DNA from: Fen-1298 sp050015675
GTDB lineage: Bacteria > Bacteroidota > Ignavibacteria > UBA10030
Length of the DNA stretch: 64,000 nucleotides
NCBI GenBank assembly: GCA_050015675.1
Contig: JBEKAY010000003.1
Location: 62,001 to 126,000 of the forward strand
Direction: 5' to 3'
Shown here: positions 53,188 to 62,376 of the stretch, one piece after another
How the letters are laid out: the number at the start of each line of letters is the position of its first letter
How positions within the stretch are numbered: the stretch's first letter is position 1
Translations under genes and position numbers: made by a program
The notes under the pieces: generated by a model
Seen by the model: only the letters and a program-made list of their open reading frames with translations
Database searches by the model: none
What the model was told of the DNA's origin: nothing

Positions 53188-55095
53188 CTACTTCTTATCT
53201 AATATTTTCTCCATCTCATCCATTACGCGATTCATTTTCTTCATTGTGAGATCGAACGGCTCGGAGGTCGTCATATCGACACCGGCTTTTTTCAACAATG
53301 CAATTGGATAATCGGAGCCGCCGGAAGAAAGGAATTTAATATATTTCTCTGTGGAAGTTTTATCGCCGGCAATTGTTCGTTCTGATAATGCCGCCGAAGC
53401 TGTAAATGATGTAGCGTATTGATAAACATAGAAGTTGTAATAGAAGTGCGGAATATATATCCACTCGGCTTTTATTTCGTCGTCAACTATGCAAATGTTT
53501 TTGTCATGACCGTAATATTTTTTGACGATTTCGTCATAGACTTTATTCAGCACGTCGCCGGTGAGTGGTTCGCTCTTTTCTGCCATCTCGTGAATGCGGA
53601 GTTCAAACTCCGCAAACTGTGTTTGCCGGAATACAGTTCCCTTGATGCCTTCGAGATAACTGCCGAGCAGCGAGAGTCGGACATTGTCGTCTTTGATTTG
53701 CTTCAGCATGTAATCAATCAACAACGCTTCGTTAAATGTTGAAGCAACTTCTGCAACAAAGATCGGATATTGTGACGTGGCATACGGTTGATTCTTATTG
53801 GATAGATAACTTTGCATCGAGTGTCCGAATTCATGCGCAACGGTACTCATGTCATCGTACTTGCCGTTGTAATTCAATAGCATGTACGGATGCACGTCGT
53901 ATGCCGAACCATTGGAATAAGCGCCGGAACGTTTGCCTTCGGTCGGGTAGACGTCCAACCAGCGTTCCGCAAATCCATTTTTAAGAACATCGGTATAATC
54001 CGAACCTAACGGCTTCAATGCTGCAAGAATATACTGTTGTGCTTCATCGTATGTGTATTTGAGATCGATATCTTTTAACAAAGGTGCATAGAGATCATAA
54101 TAGTGTAACGTATCGATGCCAAGAATTCTTTGTCTCAGTTTTAAATAGCGATGGAAGGTGCTAAGGTTCTTATTGACGTTATCTACCAGACTGTGATAAA
54201 CCTGTATGGGGATGTTGCTGGCATCGAGTGCACTTTCAAGACACGAATTGTATTTCCTCGCATTCTTATAGAAGAGTTCTGTCTTCACTTGCGCATTCAA
54301 TAGTGTTCCAGAGGTTCGACGATATTCATTTAGCTTGCCCATGAATGCTGCGAAAACTTTTTTGCGATCTTCTCTGTTTGCAGAGGTTCGCTGGAGAGCA
54401 AATCCTGCCGCATCAAGTTTGACGGTCTTCCCGTCGCTCAGCGTGATTTCTGGATAGGGAAAATCTGCGTTGGAGAAAATACTATGGATATTATAAGGTT
54501 CACCCGACATCAATCCGGCATCTGCAATAATCTTCTCTTCACCCTCGGTGCCTGTGTGAGCTTTACGGCGAAGTAAGTCATCTAAATAATGGCGATAAAT
54601 TTCAAGCTTCTTCTCACCTTTGATGAATCCCTGTACTTTTGCCGGATCGATCTTGAGAATTTCAGGCTCGATAAATGCTGCTTGTGCACCGAACGATGCT
54701 CCAAGTTGACTCATTTCCTGCTGCATTCCAAGATACGATTGTACCTTCGTATCCTGATCAAAACTCATATTGGCGTAAGCATAGAGGCGGCCAAATTCTT
54801 TATTGAGTTCTGTGACGAGATCGAGACACTCAAGCAACTGCTGAGCAGATAAACCTAATGTTCCTTTGTATTTTTTGAGTGCAGGAATTGAAACACTTCT
54901 TTCGGCCGCCGGATTGGCCTCTGTAAGCCGTTGCTTAGCTTCTTTCCACGCTACATCGGACGGATAGATGTCGGCAAGGTTCCATTTATATTGATCGGCA
55001 ATTTTACTGCGATCGCGCTCCTGCGCCAGAGACGAATCTGGTGCCAAAAATGCGAGGCCGAGAAGTGGTAACGCGAATTTTGCAAATGGGTTCAT
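53188..55095 (-). CDS. pepF: Oligoendopeptidase F (M3B), exported
   Basis: About 635 residues from ATG 55095 (AAGGTGA 7 bases upstream). An N-terminal signal peptide (LPLLGLAFLAPDSSLAQ) marks it as exported, while many PepF proteins are cytoplasmic. M3 zinc motif HEFGHSM at 421-427, with the oligoendopeptidase F N-terminal domain (WNLADIYPSDVAWKEA, 39-54) and PYMLLNYNGKYDDMSTVAHE before the motif. It cleaves short peptides and probably recycles or feeds on extracytoplasmic peptides together with the M2 enzyme. Confidence 0.93.
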   Translation of the reverse strand: MNPFAKFALPLLGLAFLAPDSSLAQERDRSKIADQYKWNLADIYPSDVAWKEAKQRLTEANPAAERSVSIPALKKYKGTLGLSAQQLLECLDLVTELNKEFGRLYAYANMSFDQDTKVQSYLGMQQEMSQLGASFGAQAAFIEPEILKIDPAKVQGFIKGEKKLEIYRHYLDDLLRRKAHTGTEGEEKIIADAGLMSGEPYNIHSIFSNADFPYPEITLSDGKTVKLDAAGFALQRTSANREDRKKVFAAFMGKLNEYRRTSGTLLNAQVKTELFYKNARKYNSCLESALDASNIPIQVYHSLVDNVNKNLSTFHRYLKLRQRILGIDTLHYYDLYAPLLKDIDLKYTYDEAQQYILAALKPLGSDYTDVLKNGFAERWLDVYPTEGKRSGAYSNGSAYDVHPYMLLNYNGKYDDMSTVAHEFGHSMQSYLSNKNQPYATSQYPIFVAEVASTFNEALLIDYMLKQIKDDNVRLSLLGSYLEGIKGTVFRQTQFAEFELRIHEMAEKSEPLTGDVLNKVYDEIVKKYYGHDKNICIVDDEIKAEWIYIPHFYYNFYVYQYATSFTASAALSERTIAGDKTSTEKYIKFLSSGGSDYPIALLKKAGVDMTTSEPFDLTMKKMNRVMDEMEKILDKK

Positions 55096-55421
55096 AATTT
55101 CACCTTGATTTGAATGATACATTTAGATTTATAACCTCAACGATGTTGAGAACTATTCATTGGTTACAATGTACGTTTTGGAAAGAATGGAGGCAACAAA
55201 TGAATATGAAAAAATACTGAAATAACCATGCCATAAACATACCGGAATGGTTAAGTCGGCAGAAAGACATCATCGATTGGATAATCCATCGGATCGAATT
55301 ATTAGATAGCCGCTGATTCATAAATTTATTTTGAACAAAAATAAAAACATGGAAGTTCCGTTTTCCCGTAACAATATTTAAGGCTAATAGGAGAGATTTG
55401 TTAATTAACTATTGACAAAAG
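55096..55421. other. Non-coding gap between divergent pepF and PII-like genes
   Basis: AT-rich, no gene. Apart from the promoter at its right end I see no motif; it should hold the pepF promoter too. Confidence 0.5.
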
Positions 55422-55490
55422 ATATATTTTTCTTATATTATAAGGTAGTAACTATGAACAACATTAGTTATTAAGGTAGCAGGAGAATAA
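55422..55490 (+). promoter_or_regulatory. Promoter and inverted repeat ahead of the PII-like gene
   Basis: TTGACA (55422-55427) with TATTAT (55446-55451, spacer 18) or TATATT (spacer 16). Just behind lies TAACTA-N10-TAGTTA (about 55459-55480), in the transcript leader, a possible operator. The match to the sigma-70 consensus is good. Confidence 0.6.
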
Positions 55491-55496
55491 ACCATT

Positions 55497-55847
55497 GTGA
55501 GGAAGATCGAAACAATAGTAAGCTACGATAAGCTTGACGCTCTTCGCGAGGCTTTTTTAGCGGCTGGAATTCAAAAAATGACTGTAACGGAAGTCCGGGA
55601 TTACGGAAACCATGAAGCGCATACAGAAATATATCGAAGCAATGCATTTTCCATCGACTCACTTGCCAGAGTAAAGGTAGAAACCATTGTTCCTCAGAAT
55701 AAGGTGCATACAGTGGTTTCTATTCTTAAGACGAAAGTCCAAACCGGAAAAGGTGCAGAAGAGAGAATCCTTGTTTCGTCGGTCGATGATGTTGGTCAGA
55801 TATATTCAAACGGAACAGGGAATCCGTTTGATGGAACAAGAGCATAA
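55497..55847 (+). CDS. PII-like signal transduction protein, divergent
   Basis: 116 residues from a GTG start with AGGAG upstream. It aligns over its full length without gaps to GlnB/GlnK (MRKIETIVSYDKLDALREAF, GIQKMTVTEV, HTEIYR). Key residues differ: Tyr51, the uridylylation site, is Phe; Gln39, which contacts 2-oxoglutarate and Mg, is His; Lys58 is Arg; and the ATP loop TGKIGDGKI reads TGKGAEERI. Canonical 2-oxoglutarate sensing is thus doubtful. It is followed by a porin and an APC permease, not by amtB, so it may control this permease. Confidence 0.8.
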   Translation: MRKIETIVSYDKLDALREAFLAAGIQKMTVTEVRDYGNHEAHTEIYRSNAFSIDSLARVKVETIVPQNKVHTVVSILKTKVQTGKGAEERILVSSVDDVGQIYSNGTGNPFDGTRA

Positions 55848-55885
55848 GCAATAAATTCACAAACATACACAATGAGAGGTTATTC

Positions 55886-55984
55886 ATGAGAAATATTATA
55901 ACAACGATGGCATCATTTATTGCCATCAGTTTTTCTACCGGGGTTCGCGCAGCCCAATTGAGTGAAGCATTTCATCAATGCTGA
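55886..55984 (+). CDS. Possible 32-residue exported peptide
   Basis: ATG with GAGAGG 6 bases upstream. The product reads as a signal peptide (MRNIITTMASFIAISFSTG) followed by RAAQLSEAFHQC. It lies between the PII-like gene and the porin gene. It could also be a truncated start of a lost porin gene, because the signal is all that is left. Low confidence. Confidence 0.35.
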   Translation: MRNIITTMASFIAISFSTGVRAAQLSEAFHQC

Positions 55985-56066
55985 TTTAGTCTGGTTGTAC
56001 CTGTAAGAACATGTATTTCTTTAGGATCAATAAATCAAACAATATTAATACTAAAGGAGCAACACT

Positions 56067-57152
56067 ATGAAATCGATACAAAAGATCACTCCTGCGATTT
56101 TCAACAAACTTAAAACGATAGCGGTATGTTCTGTAGTGATACTGATGCTTTCTCAATCTGCACAATCACAACCCGTTACCTACACGGGATTTGTCGATGC
56201 CTATTATAGTTACAATTTTGCAACACCAATGTCGTTAACGAATAAGCTTAGGAATTTCGATACACCGGAAAATCTGTTTACCCTGAGCCTTGCTGAACTT
56301 GTTATTCAAAAGACTGCCTCCCCGGTCGGGTTTCGCCTCGATCTGGATTATGGCGCGACCAATGATGTAGTCCAACAGGCAAGCACGTCGACTCTTTCTA
56401 TAGTACAGCAAGCCTATGTCACCGCGGTCCTGCCTGTTGGCGCGGGACTGACTGTTGATGTCGGCAAGTTTGTTACGCATATGGGATATGAAGTAATCGA
56501 ATCGAAGGATAATGCGAATTACAGCCGCTCGTTCCTCTTTGCGTATGCGATTCCATATTACCATACCGGTATGAGATTGTCGTATCCGATTGCGAGCAGT
56601 CTGACGGCCTGCATACACATTGTCAACGGTTGGAATTCTTCCCTGCATCCTAATGATTCTAAATCTATCGGTGCGACGCTGAACTATACCGCTTCAAGCA
56701 CCACGGGAATTATTTTCAACGGCATGTGGGGGCATGAGAACCTTATACCGGTTGAAATCGGAGCGCGCAATGTCTATGATCTCTGCGTCAATCAAACAGT
56801 ATCGGATAATTTTACACTCGGATTGAACGGGGATTACGGTGAAGCCGGAACATCTGCAGGCCTTGCTACATGGAAAGGTGCAGCTCTGTACGGTAAATAT
56901 TCAATAGATACTCTCTCAGCAATTGCTGTTCGCGCTGAAGTATACAACGATCCCGTTGGTTACACGATCGGTACGCCGGGTACGTATAAAGAGGTGACTC
57001 TTACTCTAGAGCATAAATTGTTCAATCAAATGCTCACCCGCGCTGAACTGAGAAACGACATGGCTGGTACTCCTTTTTTTGATAACAGCACAAAAGCGAA
57101 TGTGGATAAAAACCAGCTTACTTTTCTCGTAGGGTTGGTTGTTACATTCTAA
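56067..57152 (+). CDS. BBP2-type outer membrane beta-barrel porin
   Basis: A 361-residue protein with a signal peptide (about 1-34, ending AQSQP) behind AAAGGAG. The mature part is rich in alternating strands and matches putative beta-barrel porin-2 (OmpL-like) proteins: TYTGFVDAYYSYNF at the start, RLDLDYGATNDVVQQAST, VDVGKFVTHMGYEVIESKDN and a terminal LVGLVVTF with C-terminal Phe. BBP2 porins often stand beside ammonium transporter and PII genes. Here the inner-membrane partner is an APC permease 47 bases downstream. Confidence 0.85.
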   Translation: MKSIQKITPAIFNKLKTIAVCSVVILMLSQSAQSQPVTYTGFVDAYYSYNFATPMSLTNKLRNFDTPENLFTLSLAELVIQKTASPVGFRLDLDYGATNDVVQQASTSTLSIVQQAYVTAVLPVGAGLTVDVGKFVTHMGYEVIESKDNANYSRSFLFAYAIPYYHTGMRLSYPIASSLTACIHIVNGWNSSLHPNDSKSIGATLNYTASSTTGIIFNGMWGHENLIPVEIGARNVYDLCVNQTVSDNFTLGLNGDYGEAGTSAGLATWKGAALYGKYSIDTLSAIAVRAEVYNDPVGYTIGTPGTYKEVTLTLEHKLFNQMLTRAELRNDMAGTPFFDNSTKANVDKNQLTFLVGLVVTF

Positions 57153-57199
57153 CTGAAAAAATAATTTCTCTTACTCTTTAACAAAACTTGGAGGTAGTT

Positions 57200-58729
57200 A
57201 TGGCAAAAAATGACACAGGAATGAAAAAGACCCTCGGACTAACTGGCGTTACAATGAATGCCATGGCGCTAATAGCGCCCGGCGCATTTCTCTGGACGAC
57301 TTTTCAAATACAAGCTTCCAATACCGGCGGGGGAACAGATATGTGGACCGGTGTTGTTGCAGCGTTGATCGTAGCTTTCTTAACAGCGGTTGCGTTTTCG
57401 GAACTGGCACGCAAGTATCCTGAAGCTGGAGCTGGCGGATCATATTACTTTGCCGAGAAAGCATTCTTAGATCGTGATAAAGCAAATCATCAAAGGTTTG
57501 CACGTCTCTCGAAGTTCTTCACCGGCTGGGCTGCCCATCTTTTTTACTGGGTATACCCGGGTGTAATGGTAGCATTTATGTCAATCATTGTTACCTATAT
57601 CTTCGGTCAATTTGGTATTAACCTGAGTATCCCTGTTCAGATACTCGTTGCAGTTGCTTTTGCTGCATTCGTCGGTTTTATTGCCGTGCGCGGCATCAGT
57701 GGTTCGACGAACGTTGCTATTGCAATCAATGTTATACAGTTGGTTTCATTAATCGGATTCAGTGCTCTGGCGATTGCATTCAGGTTCTCGAATCCGTTAC
57801 ATGCAACTCAATGGATGCATAGTGGAGCGCCCTCAATCGTCTTTCCACATAATTTATCTGCAATGTTATTCCAATCGACGATTGCTATTCTGATCCTGGT
57901 TGGATTTGAATCATCAACTTCACTTGCAGGTGAATCGATCAATCCGAAGCGTGATATACCGCGCGGTGTGTTGTTATCGCTGATCATTCAGGGATTGTTT
58001 GCTTATCTGTTGGAATACTTTGCAGCCAATTATGCTTTGTGCGAAAAACTCATCTTTACGAATCCTGACGGTTCGATTCTCACCGGCATAGATGCAGCAG
58101 CTGCATCCGGCGCACCCATCGGCGATATGACGATTATGATCGGCAATGCTTTGCTTGGAGGGAACGGATTTGCATTGATGATCGTTATTGCATTTACAGT
58201 TGCAATGGCAATTCTTGGAACAACACTTGCAGCAATGAATACTGCCGTTCGCGTAAGTTTTGCAATGGCGCAGGACAACGAAATGCCCGAGTTGCTCGGT
58301 GCTCTTCATGGAAAATATGCGACGCCGCATATAGGTGTTTGGGTGCTTGTAGTGGTTTCGGCGATTATAGGCAGTATTGGTGTTCTCAATGTGACTGCAT
58401 TAACAGGTATCACGTTGGCATCCAATATCGGAACATTCGTGTTGTATGCACTTATTTGCTTCCTGACGTTCGTTACATTTGTGGGACGCTCGGAATTCCA
58501 TAGCATTAAACATGCCGTGATTCCTATGCTCGGTCTCGTTGGAAATATTGCACTTCTGTTCGCAATCTTGTTCATCGGTCTTTCAACACCGGGAGTCTCG
58601 GCTGATGCAACCAAACTGTCAATCTATATAACCGTAGGCTGGGGAGTGATCAGTGCTTTGTATTTGATACTCAACAGCCATAAACAAGGGAGGGCGATTA
58701 TTCCCAAAGTAAGCCCAGCATCGGAATAA
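57200..58729 (+). CDS. APC superfamily amino acid/amine permease
   Basis: About 509 residues from ATG 57200 with GGAGG 5 bases upstream; twelve or more helices. The APC signature is seen: LGLTGVTMNAMALIAPGAFL (helix 1, the unwound GxG-type region), FSELARKYPEAGAGGSYYF and GFESSTSLAGESINPKRDIP. Substrate unknown; organic cation, amino acid or amine uptake is likely. Operon position after a PII-like protein and porin suggests nitrogen-source uptake. Confidence 0.9.
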   Translation: MAKNDTGMKKTLGLTGVTMNAMALIAPGAFLWTTFQIQASNTGGGTDMWTGVVAALIVAFLTAVAFSELARKYPEAGAGGSYYFAEKAFLDRDKANHQRFARLSKFFTGWAAHLFYWVYPGVMVAFMSIIVTYIFGQFGINLSIPVQILVAVAFAAFVGFIAVRGISGSTNVAIAINVIQLVSLIGFSALAIAFRFSNPLHATQWMHSGAPSIVFPHNLSAMLFQSTIAILILVGFESSTSLAGESINPKRDIPRGVLLSLIIQGLFAYLLEYFAANYALCEKLIFTNPDGSILTGIDAAAASGAPIGDMTIMIGNALLGGNGFALMIVIAFTVAMAILGTTLAAMNTAVRVSFAMAQDNEMPELLGALHGKYATPHIGVWVLVVVSAIIGSIGVLNVTALTGITLASNIGTFVLYALICFLTFVTFVGRSEFHSIKHAVIPMLGLVGNIALLFAILFIGLSTPGVSADATKLSIYITVGWGVISALYLILNSHKQGRAIIPKVSPASE

Positions 58730-58819
58730 TTTTTTTTCTCGTCTCTTCCATATTAAGATTGATAAGGAAACTGATGGGATTCGAATTTATTTGGTGAATG
58801 ATCTAAATTTATGAAGCAT

Positions 58820-58852
58820 AAGGAGGAAGCCGTGCAAGCGGCTTCTTCTTTT
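58820..58852 (+). terminator. Rho-independent terminator behind the permease gene
   Basis: AAGGAGGAAGCCG pairs with CGGCTTCTTCTTT over about 13 pairs (two G-T), loop TGCAAG, then TTATTT. It separates the uptake genes from the phosphatase-kinase-glnA group. Confidence 0.8.
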
Positions 58853-58873
58853 ATTTCAGAATGTTGATACTAC

Positions 58874-59701
58874 ATGACACATATTGAATTGCCCGAAATA
58901 GAATCCCATTGCTTGACGCACATCGGAAATGTGCGCGAGGATAATCAGGATTCTGTACACATCATCGATCAGCATGATGAGTTGACTGCATCCTATGGAT
59001 ATCTCTTTGGTGTAGCGGATGGCATGGGCGGATATGCGCAGGGCAGTGTGGCAAGTTCATTGGCATTGGTTACTTTATTTGAGACGGTGTATTCCAGCAA
59101 TGGATTATCGATTCCTCAAAAAATGAAACAAGCAGTGCAGAATGCGAATCTGAATATCTATCAGAAAGCAAGAGAACTTGGTGTTGGGAGAATGGGGACC
59201 ACGTTGACTGCAGGGTTACTTAAAGATAATACATTCCATATTGCCCATGTTGGTGATAGTCGTGCATATTTAATCCGGGGAAAAACATCCACGTGTCTAA
59301 CGAAGGACCATACACGTGTAGGAGAATTAGTGCGCATGAAGGTGCTCGCACCGGAAAAGGTGCGGACACACAGCCAGCGATCGGTACTGAACAAATGTCT
59401 TGGTTTGGATCTTTTCGTGCAGCCGGATGTCTTTGAAGTCCAGGTGCAAGATGGCGATATACTCATCTTTTGCTCGGATGGAGTGTGGTCGGTAATCGAT
59501 GATCCTGAGTTTGGTATGTTGGCTTCGAGAGCAGAATCAGCAGAACAGTTAAACCAAACGATTGTTGATCTGGCAATGAAACGCGGGAGCGATGATAATG
59601 TCTCAGCTGTAACAGTTATGCTGCACAAATTAGTGACAAAAAACAAGGAACATCGCTCACGATTTTCGAAAATTATAAAACGGTTCATAGGCCGTTCATA
59701 G
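58874..59701 (+). CDS. PP2C-type serine/threonine protein phosphatase
   Basis: A 275-residue PPM phosphatase with all metal motifs: VREDNQDSV (17-25), GVADGMGG (46-53), GTTLTAGLL, HVGDSRAYLI, FCSDGVW and GSDDNVSAV. A basic tail of about 25 residues ends the protein without a membrane helix. It should reverse phosphorylation by the kinase encoded 110 bases downstream. Confidence 0.93.
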   Translation: MTHIELPEIESHCLTHIGNVREDNQDSVHIIDQHDELTASYGYLFGVADGMGGYAQGSVASSLALVTLFETVYSSNGLSIPQKMKQAVQNANLNIYQKARELGVGRMGTTLTAGLLKDNTFHIAHVGDSRAYLIRGKTSTCLTKDHTRVGELVRMKVLAPEKVRTHSQRSVLNKCLGLDLFVQPDVFEVQVQDGDILIFCSDGVWSVIDDPEFGMLASRAESAEQLNQTIVDLAMKRGSDDNVSAVTVMLHKLVTKNKEHRSRFSKIIKRFIGRS

Positions 59702-59810
59702 ATATTGAAGTGCCAAAAAATCAATAGAAAAAGCGATATTCGCTTTTCAGAAAAAACAATAGTATATTTTTTGCACGAAATGTAATCGCAAAAAGAAAAA
59801 AAAGAATACT

Positions 59811-60779
59811 ATGCTGCAAATAGGCGATCAATTTGACCATTTCCAAATCCGCGGGCATATAGCCCAGGGCGGAATGAGTGATATTTACCGCGCGTACGAT
59901 CTTATCAGCGGAAAGGACGTCGTGTTAAAAGTCCCAGACCGAATGACGATCGGGGATCCGGCACAGTATGAGCGGTTTCAACGCGAACTGGATGTGATGC
60001 GCACACTAAATCATCCTTCCATCCAAAAAGGATTGGGATCCGGAAAATATAATAGTACTCCGTATCTTATTACGGAGTTGGTCACCGGAGAATCGATGCG
60101 GGAATTGATTCGTCGATCTGCGCCAATGCCGGTAGATGATGCTGTTGCGCTTATTCGCAAAGTTGCGGATGGACTTGCCCATTGTCATGACCATAATATT
60201 ATTCATCGGGATATGAAACCGGAAAATATTCTCTTTACAGATAACCAGCAGCCGGTAATTTTAGATTTTGGTCTTGCTCTCACAAAGGGAGCATACAGGG
60301 TTACCTATGCGAACCTCAGCAGCACAGCCGGAACACCGGATTATATGGCCCCTGAACAGGTAGAAGGAAAGCGCGGTGATAAACGAACCGATCTCTATGC
60401 ACTAGGTGTTATTTTCTTTGAACTCCTTTCTGGACGAACACCATTTAGCGGAGATAATAATCTTGCTGTGATGGCACAACACATGCATGGAACAATTCCG
60501 CGGCTGGATAAAGAACGCCCGCAGATTACTCCGCAGCTTGCAGCAGTTGTTGCAAAATGCTTGATGAAAAATCCGGATGATCGGTATCCAGACATGAAAG
60601 CATTGTTATATGATCTGGATCATTTGGAATCTGTTGACCTTTCCGTTCTTGATAAGTTGTATGAAGAATCTAAACCAGTTCCATTTTATAAATCTTCAAT
60701 GTTTCTTTCTATTGGAGCAGGATTGGGAATACTTATATTGCTTGCACTTCTTGGTTTACTATTACAGGCGATACGTTAA
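59811..60779 (+). CDS. Serine/threonine protein kinase, C-terminally anchored
   Basis: A 322-residue Hanks-type kinase: Gly-rich loop IAQGGMSDIY (17-26), Lys40 in VVLKVP, catalytic HRDMKPEN (132-139), DFG (152-154), and MAPEQ (179-183). A single hydrophobic helix at about 297-320 ends the chain, with nothing outside, so it is tail-anchored and has no PASTA or other sensor. The stop overlaps the glnA start by one base (TAATG), which links the kinase to glutamine synthetase expression. Confidence 0.93.
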   Translation: MLQIGDQFDHFQIRGHIAQGGMSDIYRAYDLISGKDVVLKVPDRMTIGDPAQYERFQRELDVMRTLNHPSIQKGLGSGKYNSTPYLITELVTGESMRELIRRSAPMPVDDAVALIRKVADGLAHCHDHNIIHRDMKPENILFTDNQQPVILDFGLALTKGAYRVTYANLSSTAGTPDYMAPEQVEGKRGDKRTDLYALGVIFFELLSGRTPFSGDNNLAVMAQHMHGTIPRLDKERPQITPQLAAVVAKCLMKNPDDRYPDMKALLYDLDHLESVDLSVLDKLYEESKPVPFYKSSMFLSIGAGLGILILLALLGLLLQAIR

Positions 60780-62128
60780 TGACCACCCACACGCAATATT
60801 CACAGAAGGAACTTCTTGCACTAGTTGCTGAGCGCAAGATTCAATTCATCGATCTTCAATTTACAGATGTCGGCGGAGCGGTAAAGAATGTTACCATACC
60901 GACCAAGGAATTGGAGACTACACTTGGTCATGGTATATGGTTTGATGGTTCCTGTATCGAAGGATATGCACGAACCGCCGAGAGCGATATGTATTTGGTA
61001 CCCGATACATCAACCTTTGCTGTCCTTCCGTGGTTGAAAGACAATGAAATGACCGCACGATTGATTTGTAATGTCTATACTCCGGACGGGCAGCCTTTTT
61101 TGGGCGACCCGAGAGCAGTGCTGGCGCGGATGATGAATGAAGCAGAAAAGATGGGGTTTGTCTATAATACAGGGCCAGAGTTAGAATTTTTTCTCCTGAA
61201 ACCGAATGCGCAAGGCGGGGTTATCCCTCCTCAACCGCACGACAGTGCAAGTTATTTTGACATGCCGACGGATATGGTTGCAACAGACCTTTGGCGGCAA
61301 GCAGCAGAAACTCTTTCAGCGTTTGGGATTGAAGCTGAAGCAATGCACCATGAAGTTGCAAAAGGTCAGTACGAGGTTGACCTGCGTTATGCAAATTCAA
61401 TAAAGACTGCCGACGATGCAGTTACATTTCGAGTTGTAATGAAACGACTCGCCCAGCAGAAGGGTTTGTATGCTTCCTTTATGCCTAAACCGTTACGCGG
61501 ACTTGCTGGCAGCGGTATGCATGTGCATCAAGGGCTTAATTACAAAGCTAATGGCGGGAATGCACTTTCAGATCCAGGTGATTCGCATGGTCTTTCGAAA
61601 ATAGCCAAACAATTTATGGCCGGTCAGCTGGTACATGCCCGCGGGATGTGTGCTGTGCTTGCACCACTTGTGAATTCCTACAAACGCCTCGTCGTTGGGT
61701 ATGAAGCGCCAGTCAATATCAGCTGGGGACGTATAAACCAATCTGCATTGATTCGAATTCCACGTGCCCACACACCGGAATCAACCCGCATTGAATTGCG
61801 CTGTCCAGACCCGAGTTGCAATCCGTATCTTGCGTTTGCCGTGATGCTTGCTGCCGGGTTAGATGGCATTCGTCGTCAATTGGAAGTTCCTGAGGCCTCC
61901 GAGGAGAATATTTATCTTTCCAATGATTCTAAAAAGAAAACCAATTTGAATATATTACCGGGTTCGCTTGATGAAGCAATCTCAGAGTTTGAGAAAGATG
62001 TCGTAATTCGGGAAGCGTTAGGTGCACATATCTTCGAACGGTTCATCAGTGCTAAGCGGTTAGAGTGGGATGATTACCGATTGGAAGTGACTCCCTGGGA
62101 ATTGGAAAAATATCTTCCAACGTATTAA
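60779..62128 (+). CDS. glnA: Glutamine synthetase, type I
   Basis: A 449-residue GlnA, typical of the shorter GSI-alpha group. Beta-grasp N-domain (IDLQFTDVGGAVKNVTIP), the substrate signature FDGSCIEGYARTAESDMYL (near 53-71), the ATP-binding block KPLRGLAGSGMHVHQGL near 238-254 and the VNSYKRL and RIP segments. The adenylylation loop of GSI-beta (NLYDLPPEE) is not evident, so control by adenylylation is unlikely. Translational overlap with a protein kinase gene is unusual and suggests linked control. Confidence 0.94.
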   Translation: MTTHTQYSQKELLALVAERKIQFIDLQFTDVGGAVKNVTIPTKELETTLGHGIWFDGSCIEGYARTAESDMYLVPDTSTFAVLPWLKDNEMTARLICNVYTPDGQPFLGDPRAVLARMMNEAEKMGFVYNTGPELEFFLLKPNAQGGVIPPQPHDSASYFDMPTDMVATDLWRQAAETLSAFGIEAEAMHHEVAKGQYEVDLRYANSIKTADDAVTFRVVMKRLAQQKGLYASFMPKPLRGLAGSGMHVHQGLNYKANGGNALSDPGDSHGLSKIAKQFMAGQLVHARGMCAVLAPLVNSYKRLVVGYEAPVNISWGRINQSALIRIPRAHTPESTRIELRCPDPSCNPYLAFAVMLAAGLDGIRRQLEVPEASEENIYLSNDSKKKTNLNILPGSLDEAISEFEKDVVIREALGAHIFERFISAKRLEWDDYRLEVTPWELEKYLPTY

Positions 62129-62165
62129 TACTGCCTCAAAAAATATTTACACTTCCGCATTTTAT

Positions 62166-62198
62166 CTCTCCGGCCGCCTTGAGTGATCGGAGAGGTCT
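62166..62198 (+). terminator. Terminator behind glnA
   Basis: CTCTCCG (62166-62172) pairs with CGGAGAG (62188-62194), followed by GTCTTTTA. It lies 38 bases behind the glnA stop. Confidence 0.65.
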
Positions 62199-62238
62199 TT
62201 TAGAACACCATAAATGCTTTAGGGAAAAAAGTTGATGC

Positions 62239-62292
62239 AGAGTCCGATGCTCCGTCGGACGGTGTTTAATGTCTATCTAAGAGATGGACTCT
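62239..62292. repeat. REP-like nested palindrome ahead of dnaG
   Basis: Outer arms AGAGTCC (62239-62245) and GGACTCT (62286-62292); inner GTCCGA (62242-62247) and TCGGAC (62255-62260). It resembles RAYT-type repeats and lies in the 248-base gap before dnaG, which shows nothing else besides the glnA terminator. Confidence 0.55.
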
Positions 62293-62376
62293 ACAGTAAA
62301 TCCGTAGGGGAGGGACAGGGTGTGGTCAAATGGAAACCTTGCTTGTCCACACATATTTGGGTAGATTTCTTCCGCA

